DNA of 41,970 nt from an uncultured Lachnospiraceae bacterium (GCA_947625775.1 CANQPM010000026.1:1-41970); one strand, 5' to 3'. Shown: positions 1 to 9,972, numbered from the stretch's first letter. Notes: generated by a model not told the origin, from the sequence alone. Program-made: numbers and translations.

Positions 1-10
1 ATCAAAAAAA

Positions 11-44
11 TGCTAAGCCATAGATTTTAATCTGCGGCTTAGCA
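11..44. terminator. Hairpin terminator upstream of carB
   Basis: A 9-bp perfect stem (TGCTAAGCC with GGCTTAGCA) encloses a 16-nt loop. On the minus strand it is followed by a run of seven T (bases 4-10), and on the plus strand by a weaker T-rich stretch. It probably separates carB from whatever lies to the left, and it may work in both directions. Confidence 0.5.
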
Positions 45-110
45 CTATATTTTATAGTTCAACTCCCAAAGTCAGGTTTTATATTTGAACAGAAGCATAC
101 AAAATTCTTC

Positions 111-140
111 TTGTGCTTCACCTATTCTTTCCTATATAAT
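111..140 (+). promoter_or_regulatory. Putative sigma-A promoter of carB
   Basis: A TATAAT box at 135-140 lies 18 bp after TTGTGC at 111-116. Transcription would start near 147 and leave a leader of about 60 nt before the ribosome site AGGAGG at 196-201. I see no pyrimidine attenuator or riboswitch in the leader. The -35 match is only fair. Confidence 0.4.
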
Positions 141-208
141 ATATATTATCGGAAGTGCAGAATGCTTTTGCAAAGTCACACCAAAACCACAATCAGGAGG
201 ATATTTTA

Positions 209-3200
209 ATGCCAAAAAGAACAGATATCAAAAAAGTGCTCATAATAGGCTCAGGTCCTATCGTTATCGGACAGGCTTGCGAGTTTGACTACTCGGGCAC
301 GCAGGCGTGCAAGGCGCTTCGCAGGCTCGGATATGAAATCGTGCTTGTAAACTCCAATCCCGCCACAATTATGACCGATCCCGAAATAGCCGATGTCACC
401 TATATCGAGCCTTTAAACGTACAGCGCCTTGAAAAAATCATCGCAAAAGAGCGTCCCGACGCGCTGCTGCCAAACCTTGGCGGTCAGTCAGGGCTCAACC
501 TCTGCGCTGAGTTAAATAAGGCGGGAATTTTGGACAAGTACAATGTAAAGGTAATCGGCGTACAGGTAGACGCCATTGAACGCGGCGAGGACCGCATTGA
601 ATTTAAAAATGCCATGAACGCGCTTGGCATTGAGATGGCGCGCAGCGAGGTTGCCTACAGCGTTGACGAGGCATTGAAAATCGCCGATACCCTCGGCTAT
701 CCCGTAGTGCTGCGCCCCGCGTACACTATGGGCGGCGCGGGCGGCGGGCTTGTGTACAACCGCGAGGAACTAAAGACGGTCTGCGCAAGAGGCCTGCAGG
801 CAAGCCTTGTCGGCCAGGTGCTGGTCGAGGAATCTGTGCTTGGCTGGGAGGAGCTTGAGCTTGAAGTAGTGCGCGACGCCGACAACAACATGATCACAGT
901 CTGCTTCATTGAAAATATCGATCCTATGGGCGTCCACACGGGCGATTCCTTCTGCTCCGCGCCGATGCTCACTATTTCAGAGGCGACACAGAAGCGTCTG
1001 CAGGAGCAGGCATACAAAATCGTAGAGTCCGTAAAGGTAATCGGCGGCACAAACGTGCAGTTTGCCCACGATCCGAAGACAGACCGCATCGTGGTAATCG
1101 AAATCAACCCGCGCACCTCGCGTTCCTCCGCGCTCGCGTCAAAGGCGACAGGCTTCCCGATTGCGCTCGTTTCCGCTATGCTCGCGTCAGGGCTTACATT
1201 GAAGGACATTCCCTGCGGAAAATACGGCACACTCGACCGCTATGTGCCCGACGGCGATTACGTGGTAATCAAATTCGCGCGCTGGGCGTTTGAAAAATTC
1301 AAAGGTGTCGAGGACAAGCTCGGCACACAGATGCGCGCTGTCGGCGAGGTAATGAGCATAGGAAAGACATATAAGGAAGCTTTCCAGAAGGCAATCCGCT
1401 CGCTTGAAACAGGACGCTACGGCCTCGGACACGCCAAAAACTTTGACACGCTCACAAAGGAGCAGCTTCTCCAGATGCTGATAACCCCGTCAAGCGAACG
1501 TCATTTCATAATGTACGAGGCGCTGCGCAAAGGCGCGTCAGCAGACGAGATAAACGAAATCACGCATGTGAAAAAATGGTTCATTGAACAGATGAAGGAG
1601 CTTGTCGATGAGGAGGAGCAGCTTTTAAAATCAAAAGGCAGCCTTCCGCCCGACAAAATGCTTATTGCGGCAAAAAAAGACGGCTTTTCAGATAAATATT
1701 TGAGCCAGCTTTTGGAGATACCAGAGGCAGAAATACGCAACCGCAGAATAAGCCTTGGCGCAGAGGAGGCTTGGGAGGGCGTGCATGTAAGCGGCACAAA
1801 AGACAGCGCATATTACTTCTCCACATACAATGCGCCCGACAAAAACCCCGTAAGCGAGGGCAAGCCAAAGATTATGATACTCGGCGGAGGTCCGAACCGT
1901 ATCGGGCAGGGCATAGAATTTGACTACTGCTGCGTACACGCTTCGCTTGCATTGAAAAAGCTCGGCTTTGAAACAATTATCGTAAACTGCAATCCCGAAA
2001 CGGTTTCCACGGATTACGATACCTCGGACAAGCTCTATTTTGAGCCGCTCACGCTTGAAGATGTACTAAGCATCTATAAAAAGGAAAAGCCGCTCGGCGT
2101 GATCGCCCAGTTCGGCGGTCAGACACCGCTCAATCTCGCCGCGGATCTGGAGAAAAACGGCGTGAAAATCCTCGGCACTTCTCCGTCGGTAATCGATTTG
2201 GCGGAAGACCGCGACCAGTTCAGGGCTATGATGGAAAAGCTCAATATTCCTATGCCCGAATCAGGAATGGCGACTACCGTAGACGAGGCGCTTGCAATCG
2301 CGGCGCGCATAGGCTATCCCGTGATGGTGCGCCCCTCTTACGTGCTCGGCGGGCGTGGAATGGAGGTTGTGTATGATGACGAGAGCATGACTGAATACAT
2401 GAATGCCGCAGTCGGCGTGACGCCTGATCGACCGATTTTGATTGACCGTTTCCTAAACCACGCTACGGAATGCGAGGCAGATGCCATAAGCGACGGCGCT
2501 CATGCGTTTGTCCCCGCCGTTATGGAGCATATAGAGCTTGCGGGCATACATTCGGGCGACTCGGCGTGCATTATCCCGTCCGTACATATTTCTGCTGAAA
2601 ATGTAGCGACAATCAAGGAATACACGCGCAGAATCGCGGAGGAAATGCATGTTAAGGGCTTAATGAATATGCAGTATGCCATTGAAAACGGCACTGTATA
2701 TGTGCTCGAAGCCAATCCGCGCGCGTCGCGTACCGTGCCCTTAGTTTCAAAGGTATGCAATATCCGCATGGTGCCGCTTGCCACGGAAATTATTACATCA
2801 GAGCTTACAGGAAAGCCTTCGCCCGTTCCCAATTTAAAGGAGCAGGTAATACCGAATTACGGCGTAAAGGAGGCTGTATTCCCGTTTAATATGTTCCAGG
2901 AGGTCGATCCGATACTTGGACCTGAAATGCGCTCTACTGGCGAGGTGCTTGGACTTTCAAGCTCTTACGGCGAGGCATTTTACAAGGCGCAGGAGGCGGC
3001 GCAGTCAAAGCTGCCGCTTGAAGGGACTGTGCTTATTTCCGTAAACAGAAAGGACAAGTCGGAAGTCGTAGATGTCGCTAAACAGTTTGCCGAATGCGGA
3101 TTTAAGATTGTCGCCACTGGAACGACATATGAGCTTATTACTGGCGCGGGCATTGAAGCCGAAAAGGTAAACAAGCTTTATGAGGGGCGTCCGAATATCC

Positions 3201-3433
3201 TCGACCTTATCACAAACGGCAAGATTGATTTGATTGTCAATTCGCCGATTGGCAAGGACAGCGTGCATGACGACAGCTATCTGAGGAAAGCAGCGATTAA
3301 GGCGAAGATACCTTACATGACTACTATTGCCGCTGCGAAGGCTACTGCAAGCGGGATAAAGTATGTGAAGGAGCACGGCGATAGTGAGGTGAAGTCGCTG
3401 CAGGCGCTGCATGGGGAGATTCATGATAAGTAA
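209..3433 (+). CDS. carB: Carbamoyl-phosphate synthase large subunit
   Basis: This is the large subunit of carbamoyl-phosphate synthase. It makes carbamoyl phosphate from bicarbonate, ATP and ammonia supplied by the small subunit CarA, and it feeds pyrimidine and arginine synthesis in the cytoplasm. At 1074 residues it has the full family length. The two homologous synthetase halves are visible: each opens with a pre-ATP-grasp fold (IIGSGPIVIGQACEFDYSG near the start, ILGGGPNRIGQGIEFDYCC in the middle) and carries an ATP-grasp segment (RPAYTMGGAGGG and RPSYVLGGRGMEVVYD). An MGS-like allosteric domain forms the last ~140 residues. The start at 209 is preferred over the in-frame ATG at 155 because AGGAGG precedes it by 7 nt and homologs begin with this sequence. 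No carA is present in the window; it could lie elsewhere or to the left. Confidence 0.98.
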   Translation: MPKRTDIKKVLIIGSGPIVIGQACEFDYSGTQACKALRRLGYEIVLVNSNPATIMTDPEIADVTYIEPLNVQRLEKIIAKERPDALLPNLGGQSGLNLCAELNKAGILDKYNVKVIGVQVDAIERGEDRIEFKNAMNALGIEMARSEVAYSVDEALKIADTLGYPVVLRPAYTMGGAGGGLVYNREELKTVCARGLQASLVGQVLVEESVLGWEELELEVVRDADNNMITVCFIENIDPMGVHTGDSFCSAPMLTISEATQKRLQEQAYKIVESVKVIGGTNVQFAHDPKTDRIVVIEINPRTSRSSALASKATGFPIALVSAMLASGLTLKDIPCGKYGTLDRYVPDGDYVVIKFARWAFEKFKGVEDKLGTQMRAVGEVMSIGKTYKEAFQKAIRSLETGRYGLGHAKNFDTLTKEQLLQMLITPSSERHFIMYEALRKGASADEINEITHVKKWFIEQMKELVDEEEQLLKSKGSLPPDKMLIAAKKDGFSDKYLSQLLEIPEAEIRNRRISLGAEEAWEGVHVSGTKDSAYYFSTYNAPDKNPVSEGKPKIMILGGGPNRIGQGIEFDYCCVHASLALKKLGFETIIVNCNPETVSTDYDTSDKLYFEPLTLEDVLSIYKKEKPLGVIAQFGGQTPLNLAADLEKNGVKILGTSPSVIDLAEDRDQFRAMMEKLNIPMPESGMATTVDEALAIAARIGYPVMVRPSYVLGGRGMEVVYDDESMTEYMNAAVGVTPDRPILIDRFLNHATECEADAISDGAHAFVPAVMEHIELAGIHSGDSACIIPSVHISAENVATIKEYTRRIAEEMHVKGLMNMQYAIENGTVYVLEANPRASRTVPLVSKVCNIRMVPLATEIITSELTGKPSPVPNLKEQVIPNYGVKEAVFPFNMFQEVDPILGPEMRSTGEVLGLSSSYGEAFYKAQEAAQSKLPLEGTVLISVNRKDKSEVVDVAKQFAECGFKIVATGTTYELITGAGIEAEKVNKLYEGRPNILDLITNGKIDLIVNSPIGKDSVHDDSYLRKAAIKAKIPYMTTIAAAKATASGIKYVKEHGDSEVKSLQALHGEIHDK

Positions 3434-3506
3434 GGAATGGATGTCTGAAATAATGATGAAATTTTTTAATGAATTTCATTGGGAAATCTGATATTGATAA
3501 AATAAT

Positions 3507-3607
3507 GGGGCTGCCACAATAAGGATTAAGCATACAAGATATGGTTATTACACTCAAATAATAATGATACTATATCCTGCGCTTATGTTCCTTAGCGTGA
3601 CAGCCCC
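3507..3607. repeat. 101-bp imperfect palindrome with GGGGCTG ends
   Basis: This intergenic stretch between the convergent carB and GH42 genes begins GGGGCTGCCAC and ends GTGACAGCCCC. Further in, TAAGGA (3519-3524) can pair with TCCTTA near the right end. The whole segment could fold into one long interrupted hairpin. No T-run follows, so it is a poor classical terminator. The ends resemble the terminal inverted repeats of some insertion sequences, so a MITE-like remnant is possible. I see no clear target-site duplication. Confidence 0.5.
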
Positions 3608-3659
3608 TCATTCCATTTCAAAACATTTCCTCGTATTCAATCCCAATTTTTTCCTGCAC

Positions 3660-5723
3660 TTATATACCTGACAACCCGATTACATTATTTGCTTGCCGCG
3701 GCTGCTTTAAAATCGCAACACCGTATTTGGGAAGCGTTATGCTGCTTCCCGCCGCCACTGGCGTCCCGTCCGACAATACAGTGGCATCCTCCCGCACAAA
3801 GACTGTCTGCTCCTGCATTGTATGATTTAACAGGAATAAATACGCAGCATCCTCCCGCGTGCGCACAGTCGCTTCCACGCCTCGCGGCGCTATTACGGGT
3901 ACAGGACGGACACCTGCGTCCGCACATATCTTTTCCGTCAGTTTTTCATAAAATGCCTCCTCTGACTGCGCCGCCACATACCATGCGCTTCCGCTTCCAT
4001 AAGTATTTCTTGTCAAAACAGGCATATCCGCATAAAAGTCTTCTTCATAAAACGCAAGCGCCTCCGCACCCTCCAAATGCAGCAGGTCGCATAAGAGCCT
4101 TGCCTCATAACGGCATCCTTCCCACGTAAAATGATTCGAAGCCCCTTCTGGCAGCGCATCGCTTTCTTCTACCCAGATGCCGAGCAGCTCCCGCAATTTT
4201 CCTGGATAACCACCAGTCACAACCAAATCGTGTTCGTCCACATAACCGCTGAAATAAGTCGTAACAAACCTGCCGCCTGCCTTTACAAATTCACAAAGCC
4301 GCGTGTCAACGCCAGGCTTGACCATATATAAAATCGGCGCAAAGATTACACTGTATTTTGAAAAATCATCACTGCATCCAATGATGTCCACAGGAATATT
4401 CTGTGCAAACAACGCCTTATAATAATTCCTTGCCTCATCCAAGTAATGCAGCATACAGCTTGGTCCTGCCGAATATTCAACCGCCCACCAGTTATCCCAG
4501 TCAAACAGCACTGCCGCCCGCGCCTCAATACGTGAACCGATCACCTCGCCGCCAAGTGCGGCTAATTCCGCGCCAAGCTCCGCCATCTCCCGAAACACGC
4601 GCGTATGCTCGTGCCCCGCATGGTCTATCAGTGCCCCATGGTATTTTTCACACGCCCCGATGCTGCGCCGCATCTGGAAAAACATAACCGAATCCGACCC
4701 ATGCGCAATTGCCTGATAACTCCAGAGCCGCATAACGCCCGGCCGCTTCAGCGCATTGTACGGCAGCCAGTTGGTAACGCTCGGTGTCTGCTCCATCAAT
4801 ATAAAAGGTCTGCCGCTGCCCACGCCTCGCATAATTTCATGCCCCATAGCAATCTCCGCCGGCAGCATATCATTTGAAGGATAATTATCCCACGACACAA
4901 AATCCATGTGTTTAGCCCATTTTCCATAGTCAAGTCCAGTGAAAAAACCCATCAGGTTTGTCGTAATAGGGATATCTGGTGTTATCGCCTTTATGGCATC
5001 ATATTCCAAAATGTAACATTCCAGCAGACTGTCTGAGTGAAAACGCCGGTAATCAAGCGAAATCCCCTGAAACATGGTCCTGCCGTCTCCAAATTGCTCA
5101 CTTAATACATTCGGAAGCACGATTTCATCCCAATCGTAAAACGTATGTCCCCAAAAGGACGTATTCCATACTCGGTTTAGTTCACTGATCGTACCATATT
5201 TTTTCTCCAGCCACTTACGGAACGCCTTCTCGCAATTCTCGCAATAGCACTCGCCGCCGCCGCCGTATTCATTTGATATGTGCCACGCCACAATGTTTTT
5301 ATAATGTCCGTAGCGCTCTGCAAGCTTTGCCGCAAGACGTGATGAATATTTCCGATAAACAAAGCTATTTGGACAGGAATTATGACGCCCGCCAAATTTC
5401 CGTTTCATTCCGTTATAATCCGTCATCAGTATCTCCGGGTACTTGCGCGCCATCCATGCCGGATGCGCCCCCGTGGAAGTCGCAAGCACAACCTTTAAGC
5501 CGTTTTTTGTCACACATTCCATAATCTTATCAAGTTTTGCAAAGTCATATGTATCCTCTGACGGCTGCAGTGATGCCCATGAAAATACATTTAAAGTCAC
5601 AGTATCCACATGTGCAAGGCGGAACAGGCGCATATCCTCATCCCAGACCTCCTCCGGCCACTGCTCCGGATTATAATCCCCGCCGAATGCAATCTTTGTC
5701 TGGTTCCATACTTTCTCGTACAT
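3660..5723 (-). CDS. GH42 beta-galactosidase
   Basis: This is a retaining beta-galactosidase of glycoside hydrolase family 42, 687 residues, the normal size. It has no signal peptide and should act on imported oligosaccharides in the cytoplasm. The N-terminal TIM barrel starts at once (GGDYNPEQWPEEVW). The acid/base Glu is E152 in HISNEYGG and the nucleophile is E311 in ILMEQTPS. The four cysteines expected for the GH42 zinc site are present (C117, C159, C161, C164). A trimerisation domain and a small C-terminal beta domain follow. It is the last gene of the leftward GH31-GH29-GH42 set, 60 bp after the GH29 stop, with AGGG ahead of the start. In this context it probably removes galactose from a branched oligosaccharide. 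The exact linkage cannot be read from sequence. Confidence 0.93.
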   Translation of the reverse strand: MYEKVWNQTKIAFGGDYNPEQWPEEVWDEDMRLFRLAHVDTVTLNVFSWASLQPSEDTYDFAKLDKIMECVTKNGLKVVLATSTGAHPAWMARKYPEILMTDYNGMKRKFGGRHNSCPNSFVYRKYSSRLAAKLAERYGHYKNIVAWHISNEYGGGGECYCENCEKAFRKWLEKKYGTISELNRVWNTSFWGHTFYDWDEIVLPNVLSEQFGDGRTMFQGISLDYRRFHSDSLLECYILEYDAIKAITPDIPITTNLMGFFTGLDYGKWAKHMDFVSWDNYPSNDMLPAEIAMGHEIMRGVGSGRPFILMEQTPSVTNWLPYNALKRPGVMRLWSYQAIAHGSDSVMFFQMRRSIGACEKYHGALIDHAGHEHTRVFREMAELGAELAALGGEVIGSRIEARAAVLFDWDNWWAVEYSAGPSCMLHYLDEARNYYKALFAQNIPVDIIGCSDDFSKYSVIFAPILYMVKPGVDTRLCEFVKAGGRFVTTYFSGYVDEHDLVVTGGYPGKLRELLGIWVEESDALPEGASNHFTWEGCRYEARLLCDLLHLEGAEALAFYEEDFYADMPVLTRNTYGSGSAWYVAAQSEEAFYEKLTEKICADAGVRPVPVIAPRGVEATVRTREDAAYLFLLNHTMQEQTVFVREDATVLSDGTPVAAGSSITLPKYGVAILKQPRQANNVIGLSGI

Positions 5724-5740
5724 ACTATTATCCCTACTTT

Positions 5741-5781
5741 CCTGATGCTCCTGCGAATTTGTACACTAAGCACAAATTTGC
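5741..5781 (-). repeat. Leader repeat copy 1 (upstream of GH42 gene)
   Basis: Read on the minus strand, an imperfect hairpin (AAATTTGT, loop, ACAAATT) is followed by CGCAGGAGCATCAGGAA, just ahead of the GH42 ribosome site. Closely related sequence lies ahead of the GH29 gene (7281-7321) and of the hybrid kinase gene (37798-37843). The shared core is roughly ACAAATTCGCAGGTGTATCA. Confidence 0.5.
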
Positions 5782-5783
5782 CT

Positions 5784-7265
5784 TTATTCCACTGTCACGC
5801 GCAGCACGACTGGAAATGCGCTCTTTATACCCTTTGCCTCCACAAAAAGTCCCTCCGGTCCTTTTTTCCAATATACCTCTCCAGCGTAGCCCAAGACATC
5901 TACCTTACATATCAATCCATGAAACTCCGGCACATTCTGATCCTTGCTGTCTGCAAGTGACCGCACTAAAAACTTTCCATCAGGCGGACATTTCAGGCAG
6001 ATTGCATAAATATTTCCCTTGTTGACAGTAAAACGAAAATCCTGCGGCGTATATGCAATCTCCGCCTGATCCTGAAACTGACCTTCTCTGGCAGCAGTAG
6101 GTCCCTCCGCGGATTTCCGCCAGACTTTCGCGCCCCGCACCGCTTCGCCATTTACGCGCATCCAATCGCCCAGATCCGCCAGTATCTTACGGTCGCCTTT
6201 CGGTATCGTTCCATCCGCTTTCGGACCGATATTTAAAAGCAGGTTTCCGTTTTTGCTGACAACATCCGCAAGAGTACATATGATCTCGCTGCTGCTTTTA
6301 TAATCTAAAGAATCCGTATAACACCACGAATTTCTTGCAACTGCCATATCCGTCTGCCATTCATATGGCTTCGCCTGCGCAAAACCTCCGCGCTCCACCT
6401 CCACAATACCGCTTCCAAACATCATCGCATCATGCTTATAACAGATACCGACAGGCGTGCCCCACTCCGCGCCGCAATTATAATAAAATGCCGCCAGCCT
6501 TTGCAAATATGGCTTAAACGCTCTATGCTGCACCCACCAGTCAAAATATAACAGCCTTGGGCGGTATTTAACAATAAGCTCAACCGTCCGCGCAAACCAG
6601 TCATCCAAAAATTCCTTTGTCGGATAAGGCTTACTGCACAAATCCTCCGGTTCAGGCTCAGGCATGGCTGGCCAGTAAAAATCGCCTTTTTTTAACGGGT
6701 CTTTGATATCACTGTCAAATTCCTTGCCATGCCCCATAAAAAACCAATGTTCTGCCCTGTGCGATGATGTACAGAAAATCATCCCCTGCCGTTCGGCTTC
6801 TGCTTTCAGCTCTCCAAGGATATCTCTGCATGGTCCCATCTCCTTTGCATTCCAATGCGATAGTTCGCTTTCATACATCTGAAAACCATCATGATGCTCC
6901 GCAACAGGAAATAAATACCCCGCGCCGGATTCTCTGCACAGTGACACCCATTCCGCCGCATCAAATTTCTCCGCAGTAAACATCGGGATGAAATCTTTAT
7001 ACCCAAAATCCTTCTGCGCGCCATATGTCTGTATATGGTGCTTATATGCCGGCATCCCTTTTATATACATATTTCTGGAATACCATTCATTTGAATATGC
7101 AGGCACGCTATAAAGCCCCCAATGGATAAAAATTCCCAGCCGCTCCTTACGAAACCATGCCGGCATCTGCGCTTGCGCCAGAGAATCCCACGTCGGCGCA
7201 TATGGTCCCTGCCCAATCATGCGGTCGGCAAGCGCAAGATACTCCTGCTCCTTTGTTTCCGTCAT
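5784..7265 (-). CDS. GH29 alpha-L-fucosidase
   Basis: This retaining alpha-L-fucosidase of family GH29 would release terminal fucose from oligosaccharides. It has 493 residues and no signal peptide, so it is cytoplasmic. Family marks are the barrel opening WFRKERLGIFIHWGLYSVP (38-56), VAEHHDGFQMY (121-131) and the nucleophile D242 in LLYFDWWV, where GH29 enzymes usually have the Asp of a WFD motif. NGNLLLNIGPKADG, typical of the late barrel, is also present. The start at 7265 is chosen because GGGGGATTAAC precedes it; an upstream in-frame ATG at 7313 lies inside the leader repeat. The gene sits between GH31 and GH42 on the same strand. The acid/base residue varies in GH29 and I do not assign it. 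Confidence 0.92.
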   Translation of the reverse strand: MTETKEQEYLALADRMIGQGPYAPTWDSLAQAQMPAWFRKERLGIFIHWGLYSVPAYSNEWYSRNMYIKGMPAYKHHIQTYGAQKDFGYKDFIPMFTAEKFDAAEWVSLCRESGAGYLFPVAEHHDGFQMYESELSHWNAKEMGPCRDILGELKAEAERQGMIFCTSSHRAEHWFFMGHGKEFDSDIKDPLKKGDFYWPAMPEPEPEDLCSKPYPTKEFLDDWFARTVELIVKYRPRLLYFDWWVQHRAFKPYLQRLAAFYYNCGAEWGTPVGICYKHDAMMFGSGIVEVERGGFAQAKPYEWQTDMAVARNSWCYTDSLDYKSSSEIICTLADVVSKNGNLLLNIGPKADGTIPKGDRKILADLGDWMRVNGEAVRGAKVWRKSAEGPTAAREGQFQDQAEIAYTPQDFRFTVNKGNIYAICLKCPPDGKFLVRSLADSKDQNVPEFHGLICKVDVLGYAGEVYWKKGPEGLFVEAKGIKSAFPVVLRVTVE

Positions 7266-7280
7266 GTTAATCCCCCCATT

Positions 7281-7321
7281 CTTGATACACCTGCGGATTT
7301 GTGTTTTAAGCACGAATTTAA
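7281..7321 (-). repeat. Leader repeat copy 2 (upstream of GH29 gene)
   Basis: On the minus strand this reads as an imperfect hairpin (ATTCGTG, loop, CACAAAT) followed by CCGCAGGTGTATCAAGAA, then the GH29 ribosome site. It matches copy 1 and copy 3 in the right arm and the downstream tail, while the loop differs. Confidence 0.5.
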
Positions 7322-7339
7322 ATCAAAACTGATACTCAC

Positions 7340-9685
7340 CTAAAAAGTCACTGCCGCTTCTCCGCCTGCGGCAAACTGCAGCACCACATCCTGCCCCTGC
7401 AGCGTATGCGAAGCGACGCCCTCCACAAGTGAAGGCTCTCCTACGCCTATAAGCACAACTGATGCGGGCTTGCCGCCTTCAAGTGCAACATGATAAACAT
7501 TTCCGCTGCGCGATACGCGCACACTGCCGACTTTTTCATTTTCCATACTGTAAATGACAGTTCCCGCTTCTTTTCCGTCTGCAAGCGCATAAACGCGGTA
7601 TATGACATTGTCCGCATAATCATATACCGGGCCATCATCCTTTGTGCCTATTGCGATAACGCTGTTCTCGCGCGCATAGAGCGGTATGCTTAAATACCCG
7701 TGCTTTTCAGTGTACCATTTTCCGCCCTCCTTTACGCTGCCATCCAAAAGCGACGTCCAGATGCCCTGCGGCAGGTAATACTCCGCCATGCCGCGATCAT
7801 TAAAGATTGGCGCAACAAGAAGTGAATCCCCAAACATATACTGTGTATCCAGATATTCACAGTTTCGGTCGTCCTCAAACTCCAGTATCATACTGCGCAT
7901 AAGCGGCACGCCTGTCCTTGACGTTTCTATCGCATTGCGGTAAATGTACGGCATCAGCGATGCTTTGAGCCTCGCGAAAAAACGTACCACGTCAACCGCT
8001 TCTTCATCATATACCCATGGCACGCGGTAAGAAGAAGATCCATGCAGCCTTGAATGGGAAGACAACAGTCCGAACGCACACCAACGTTTATATACATCCG
8101 GCGTCGCCGTATTTTCAAATCCGCCTATATCATGGCTCCAAAAGCCGAAGCCCGATGTCGTCAGCGACAAACCGCCGCGCAGACTCTCCGCCATGGACTC
8201 ATAATCCGACCAGCAGTCTCCGCCCCAGTGAACGGGGAATTTCTGTCCGCCAGCTGTTGCAGAACGCGCAAACAACACGGCTTCTTTTTCACCTTTTTTT
8301 CGTTTGAGCAGCTCAAAAACAGTTTTGTTGTATAAATATGTATAATAATTATGCATCTTCTGCGGATCCGATCCGTCATAATAAACCACATCTTCTGTCG
8401 GGATGCGTTCGCCAAAGTCCGTTTTAAAACAGTCCACGCCCATATCCAGCAACGCTTCTAATTTTTGGGCATACCATTTACATGCTTCCGGATTGGTGAA
8501 GTCCACAATGGCAAGCCCCGGCTGCCACATATCCCATTGCCAGACGTCGCCGTTTGTCCGTTTGATAAAATAGCCCTTTTCTTTCCCTTCCAAAAACAGC
8601 TCTGATTCCTGCCCGACATAGCTGTTAATCCATACGCAGATTTTTAAGCCTTTTTCCTTTAAACGGCGCAACATCCCTTCCGGATCAGGGAAAACGCGCT
8701 CGTCCCATTTGAAATTGCACCAGTTAAAATCCTTCATCCAGAAGCAGTCAAAATGAAATACCTGCAGCGGAATCCCCCGCTCAATCATGCCGTCCACAAA
8801 GCTGTTGACCGTTTCTTCGTCATAGTTTGTCGTAAAAGACGTGGACAGCCAGAGACCAAATGTCCACGGCGCGGGAAGTGATGGTTTCCCTGTAATGTCA
8901 GTATAGCGCATCACCACTTCTTTCATCGTGGGTCCATTGATAAAGAAATAATCCAGACTCTGCCCCTGTACGGAAAAGCCAACCTTTGTCACCATATCCG
9001 TCCCGATTTCAAAGGAAACGCGTTCTGGGTGGTTGACAAAAATGCCATAGCCTCTAGTCGAAACATAAAACGGAATATTTTTATACGCCTGCTCTGTGGA
9101 CGTGCCGCCGTCTTCATTCCAGATATCGACGGTCTGACCGTTTTTTACAAACGGCGTAAAATGCTCTCCAAGCCCATAAATACGTTCGTTTACGGCAAGC
9201 GACAACTGTTCGCGCATATATGCGTCGTCATGGCGCTTGTCATACGCCTCGCCGTGCCAGTCAGTTTTCATATAAGCAAGGTCTCTCCAGCCGCTCGCCG
9301 TAATTTGCTCGTTTCCGCGGAAAAACGCAAAAGCGCCGTTTGCTTTGTTTATCTCAATCCGCAGCGTACCGCTCGATACAGTAACCTTTTCCTCCGTTTC
9401 CTGAGCCTGCAGACAGCCTGTCCCTGCGGGAGCAAGCTCAAATTCAGGCATCGGAGCTTTACCGCCCATATAATGATATGTCCGCAGACGCAACGTTTCC
9501 GGATATGGCGCGCTAATCACAAGCGTCAGTACCACGCCGCCCAGAGTATCGCCCCTATGCCCGATTTTTGACGTTGGCATGCAGAGCTGCACCTCATTTT
9601 CTTTTATTCTTGTAAAATACACCTGCGCAGGTGAAAAACATGCGCAGCCCTCCTTCTGCAGCCAGTTTCCATTGCTGAATTTCAT
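7340..9685 (-). CDS. yicI: GH31 alpha-xylosidase (YicI type)
   Basis: This GH31 enzyme of 781 residues most resembles YicI/XylS alpha-xylosidases, which remove alpha-1,6-linked xylose from the non-reducing end of xyloglucan oligosaccharides. The N-terminal sequence with FSPAQ, the segment FGLWLSTSFTTNYDEETVN (277-295) and HFDCFWMKDFNWC are characteristic of the YicI branch rather than of alpha-glucosidases. The nucleophile is D423 in KTDFGE and the acid/base Asp is in HWGGDCWSDYESMAESLRGG. No signal peptide is seen. It is the first gene of the leftward enzyme set, starts at 9685 after a strong AAGGAGGG, and ends 74 bp before the GH29 start. Substrate assignment is from family resemblance; an alpha-glucosidase side activity is possible. 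Confidence 0.92.
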   Translation of the reverse strand: MKFSNGNWLQKEGCACFSPAQVYFTRIKENEVQLCMPTSKIGHRGDTLGGVVLTLVISAPYPETLRLRTYHYMGGKAPMPEFELAPAGTGCLQAQETEEKVTVSSGTLRIEINKANGAFAFFRGNEQITASGWRDLAYMKTDWHGEAYDKRHDDAYMREQLSLAVNERIYGLGEHFTPFVKNGQTVDIWNEDGGTSTEQAYKNIPFYVSTRGYGIFVNHPERVSFEIGTDMVTKVGFSVQGQSLDYFFINGPTMKEVVMRYTDITGKPSLPAPWTFGLWLSTSFTTNYDEETVNSFVDGMIERGIPLQVFHFDCFWMKDFNWCNFKWDERVFPDPEGMLRRLKEKGLKICVWINSYVGQESELFLEGKEKGYFIKRTNGDVWQWDMWQPGLAIVDFTNPEACKWYAQKLEALLDMGVDCFKTDFGERIPTEDVVYYDGSDPQKMHNYYTYLYNKTVFELLKRKKGEKEAVLFARSATAGGQKFPVHWGGDCWSDYESMAESLRGGLSLTTSGFGFWSHDIGGFENTATPDVYKRWCAFGLLSSHSRLHGSSSYRVPWVYDEEAVDVVRFFARLKASLMPYIYRNAIETSRTGVPLMRSMILEFEDDRNCEYLDTQYMFGDSLLVAPIFNDRGMAEYYLPQGIWTSLLDGSVKEGGKWYTEKHGYLSIPLYARENSVIAIGTKDDGPVYDYADNVIYRVYALADGKEAGTVIYSMENEKVGSVRVSRSGNVYHVALEGGKPASVVLIGVGEPSLVEGVASHTLQGQDVVLQFAAGGEAAVTF

Positions 9686-9972
9686 AATGCCATTACCCTC
9701 CTTCTTTATCTTTTTTCATAATCTTACCATAAACCATCCATATCTTACAATAACCATTTCCTGAAAAACGCCGCATAAATTTCACGGCTTTGCTTTTTGC
9801 TCGTTTTTTTATATGCCTATAGTTAAAATTAATAAAAATTTTCTAAATTTTTCAGTATATTTAACAGTTTCCTTTGAATACGATTTACCTATATAATAAA
9901 AATATCACATTATTATGAAAATATTACATTTTTGTGCATATGTGAAATGTATTATGAAGGTAGGTGCAGTAT
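9686..9972. promoter_or_regulatory. Divergent control region, GH31 set and ABC operon
   Basis: This A+T-rich region of 287 bp lies between two divergent transcription units. On the plus strand TATAAT at 9892-9897 is a good -10 box, but no convincing -35 sits at the right distance. On the minus strand, TTGTAA followed 18 bp later by TAAGAT is a possible weak promoter for the GH31 gene. A loose inverted repeat, ACATTT...AAATGT, lies just before the permease start. I see no clear CcpA site. Confidence 0.4.

Noticed and set aside
1-208. Pyrimidine-responsive attenuator or riboswitch ahead of carB
   Set aside because: The short leader shows no PyrR-type anti-antiterminator or terminator structure; only an upstream hairpin and a promoter are visible.
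697-1230. Long antisense reading frame in carB
   Set aside because: It is a shadow of the highly biased carB codons, low in recognisable protein features and without a ribosome site.
5177-5395. Same-strand second frame inside the GH42 gene
   Set aside because: It is a +1 shadow of the GH42 coding sequence, and the GH42 catalytic motifs lie in the main frame.
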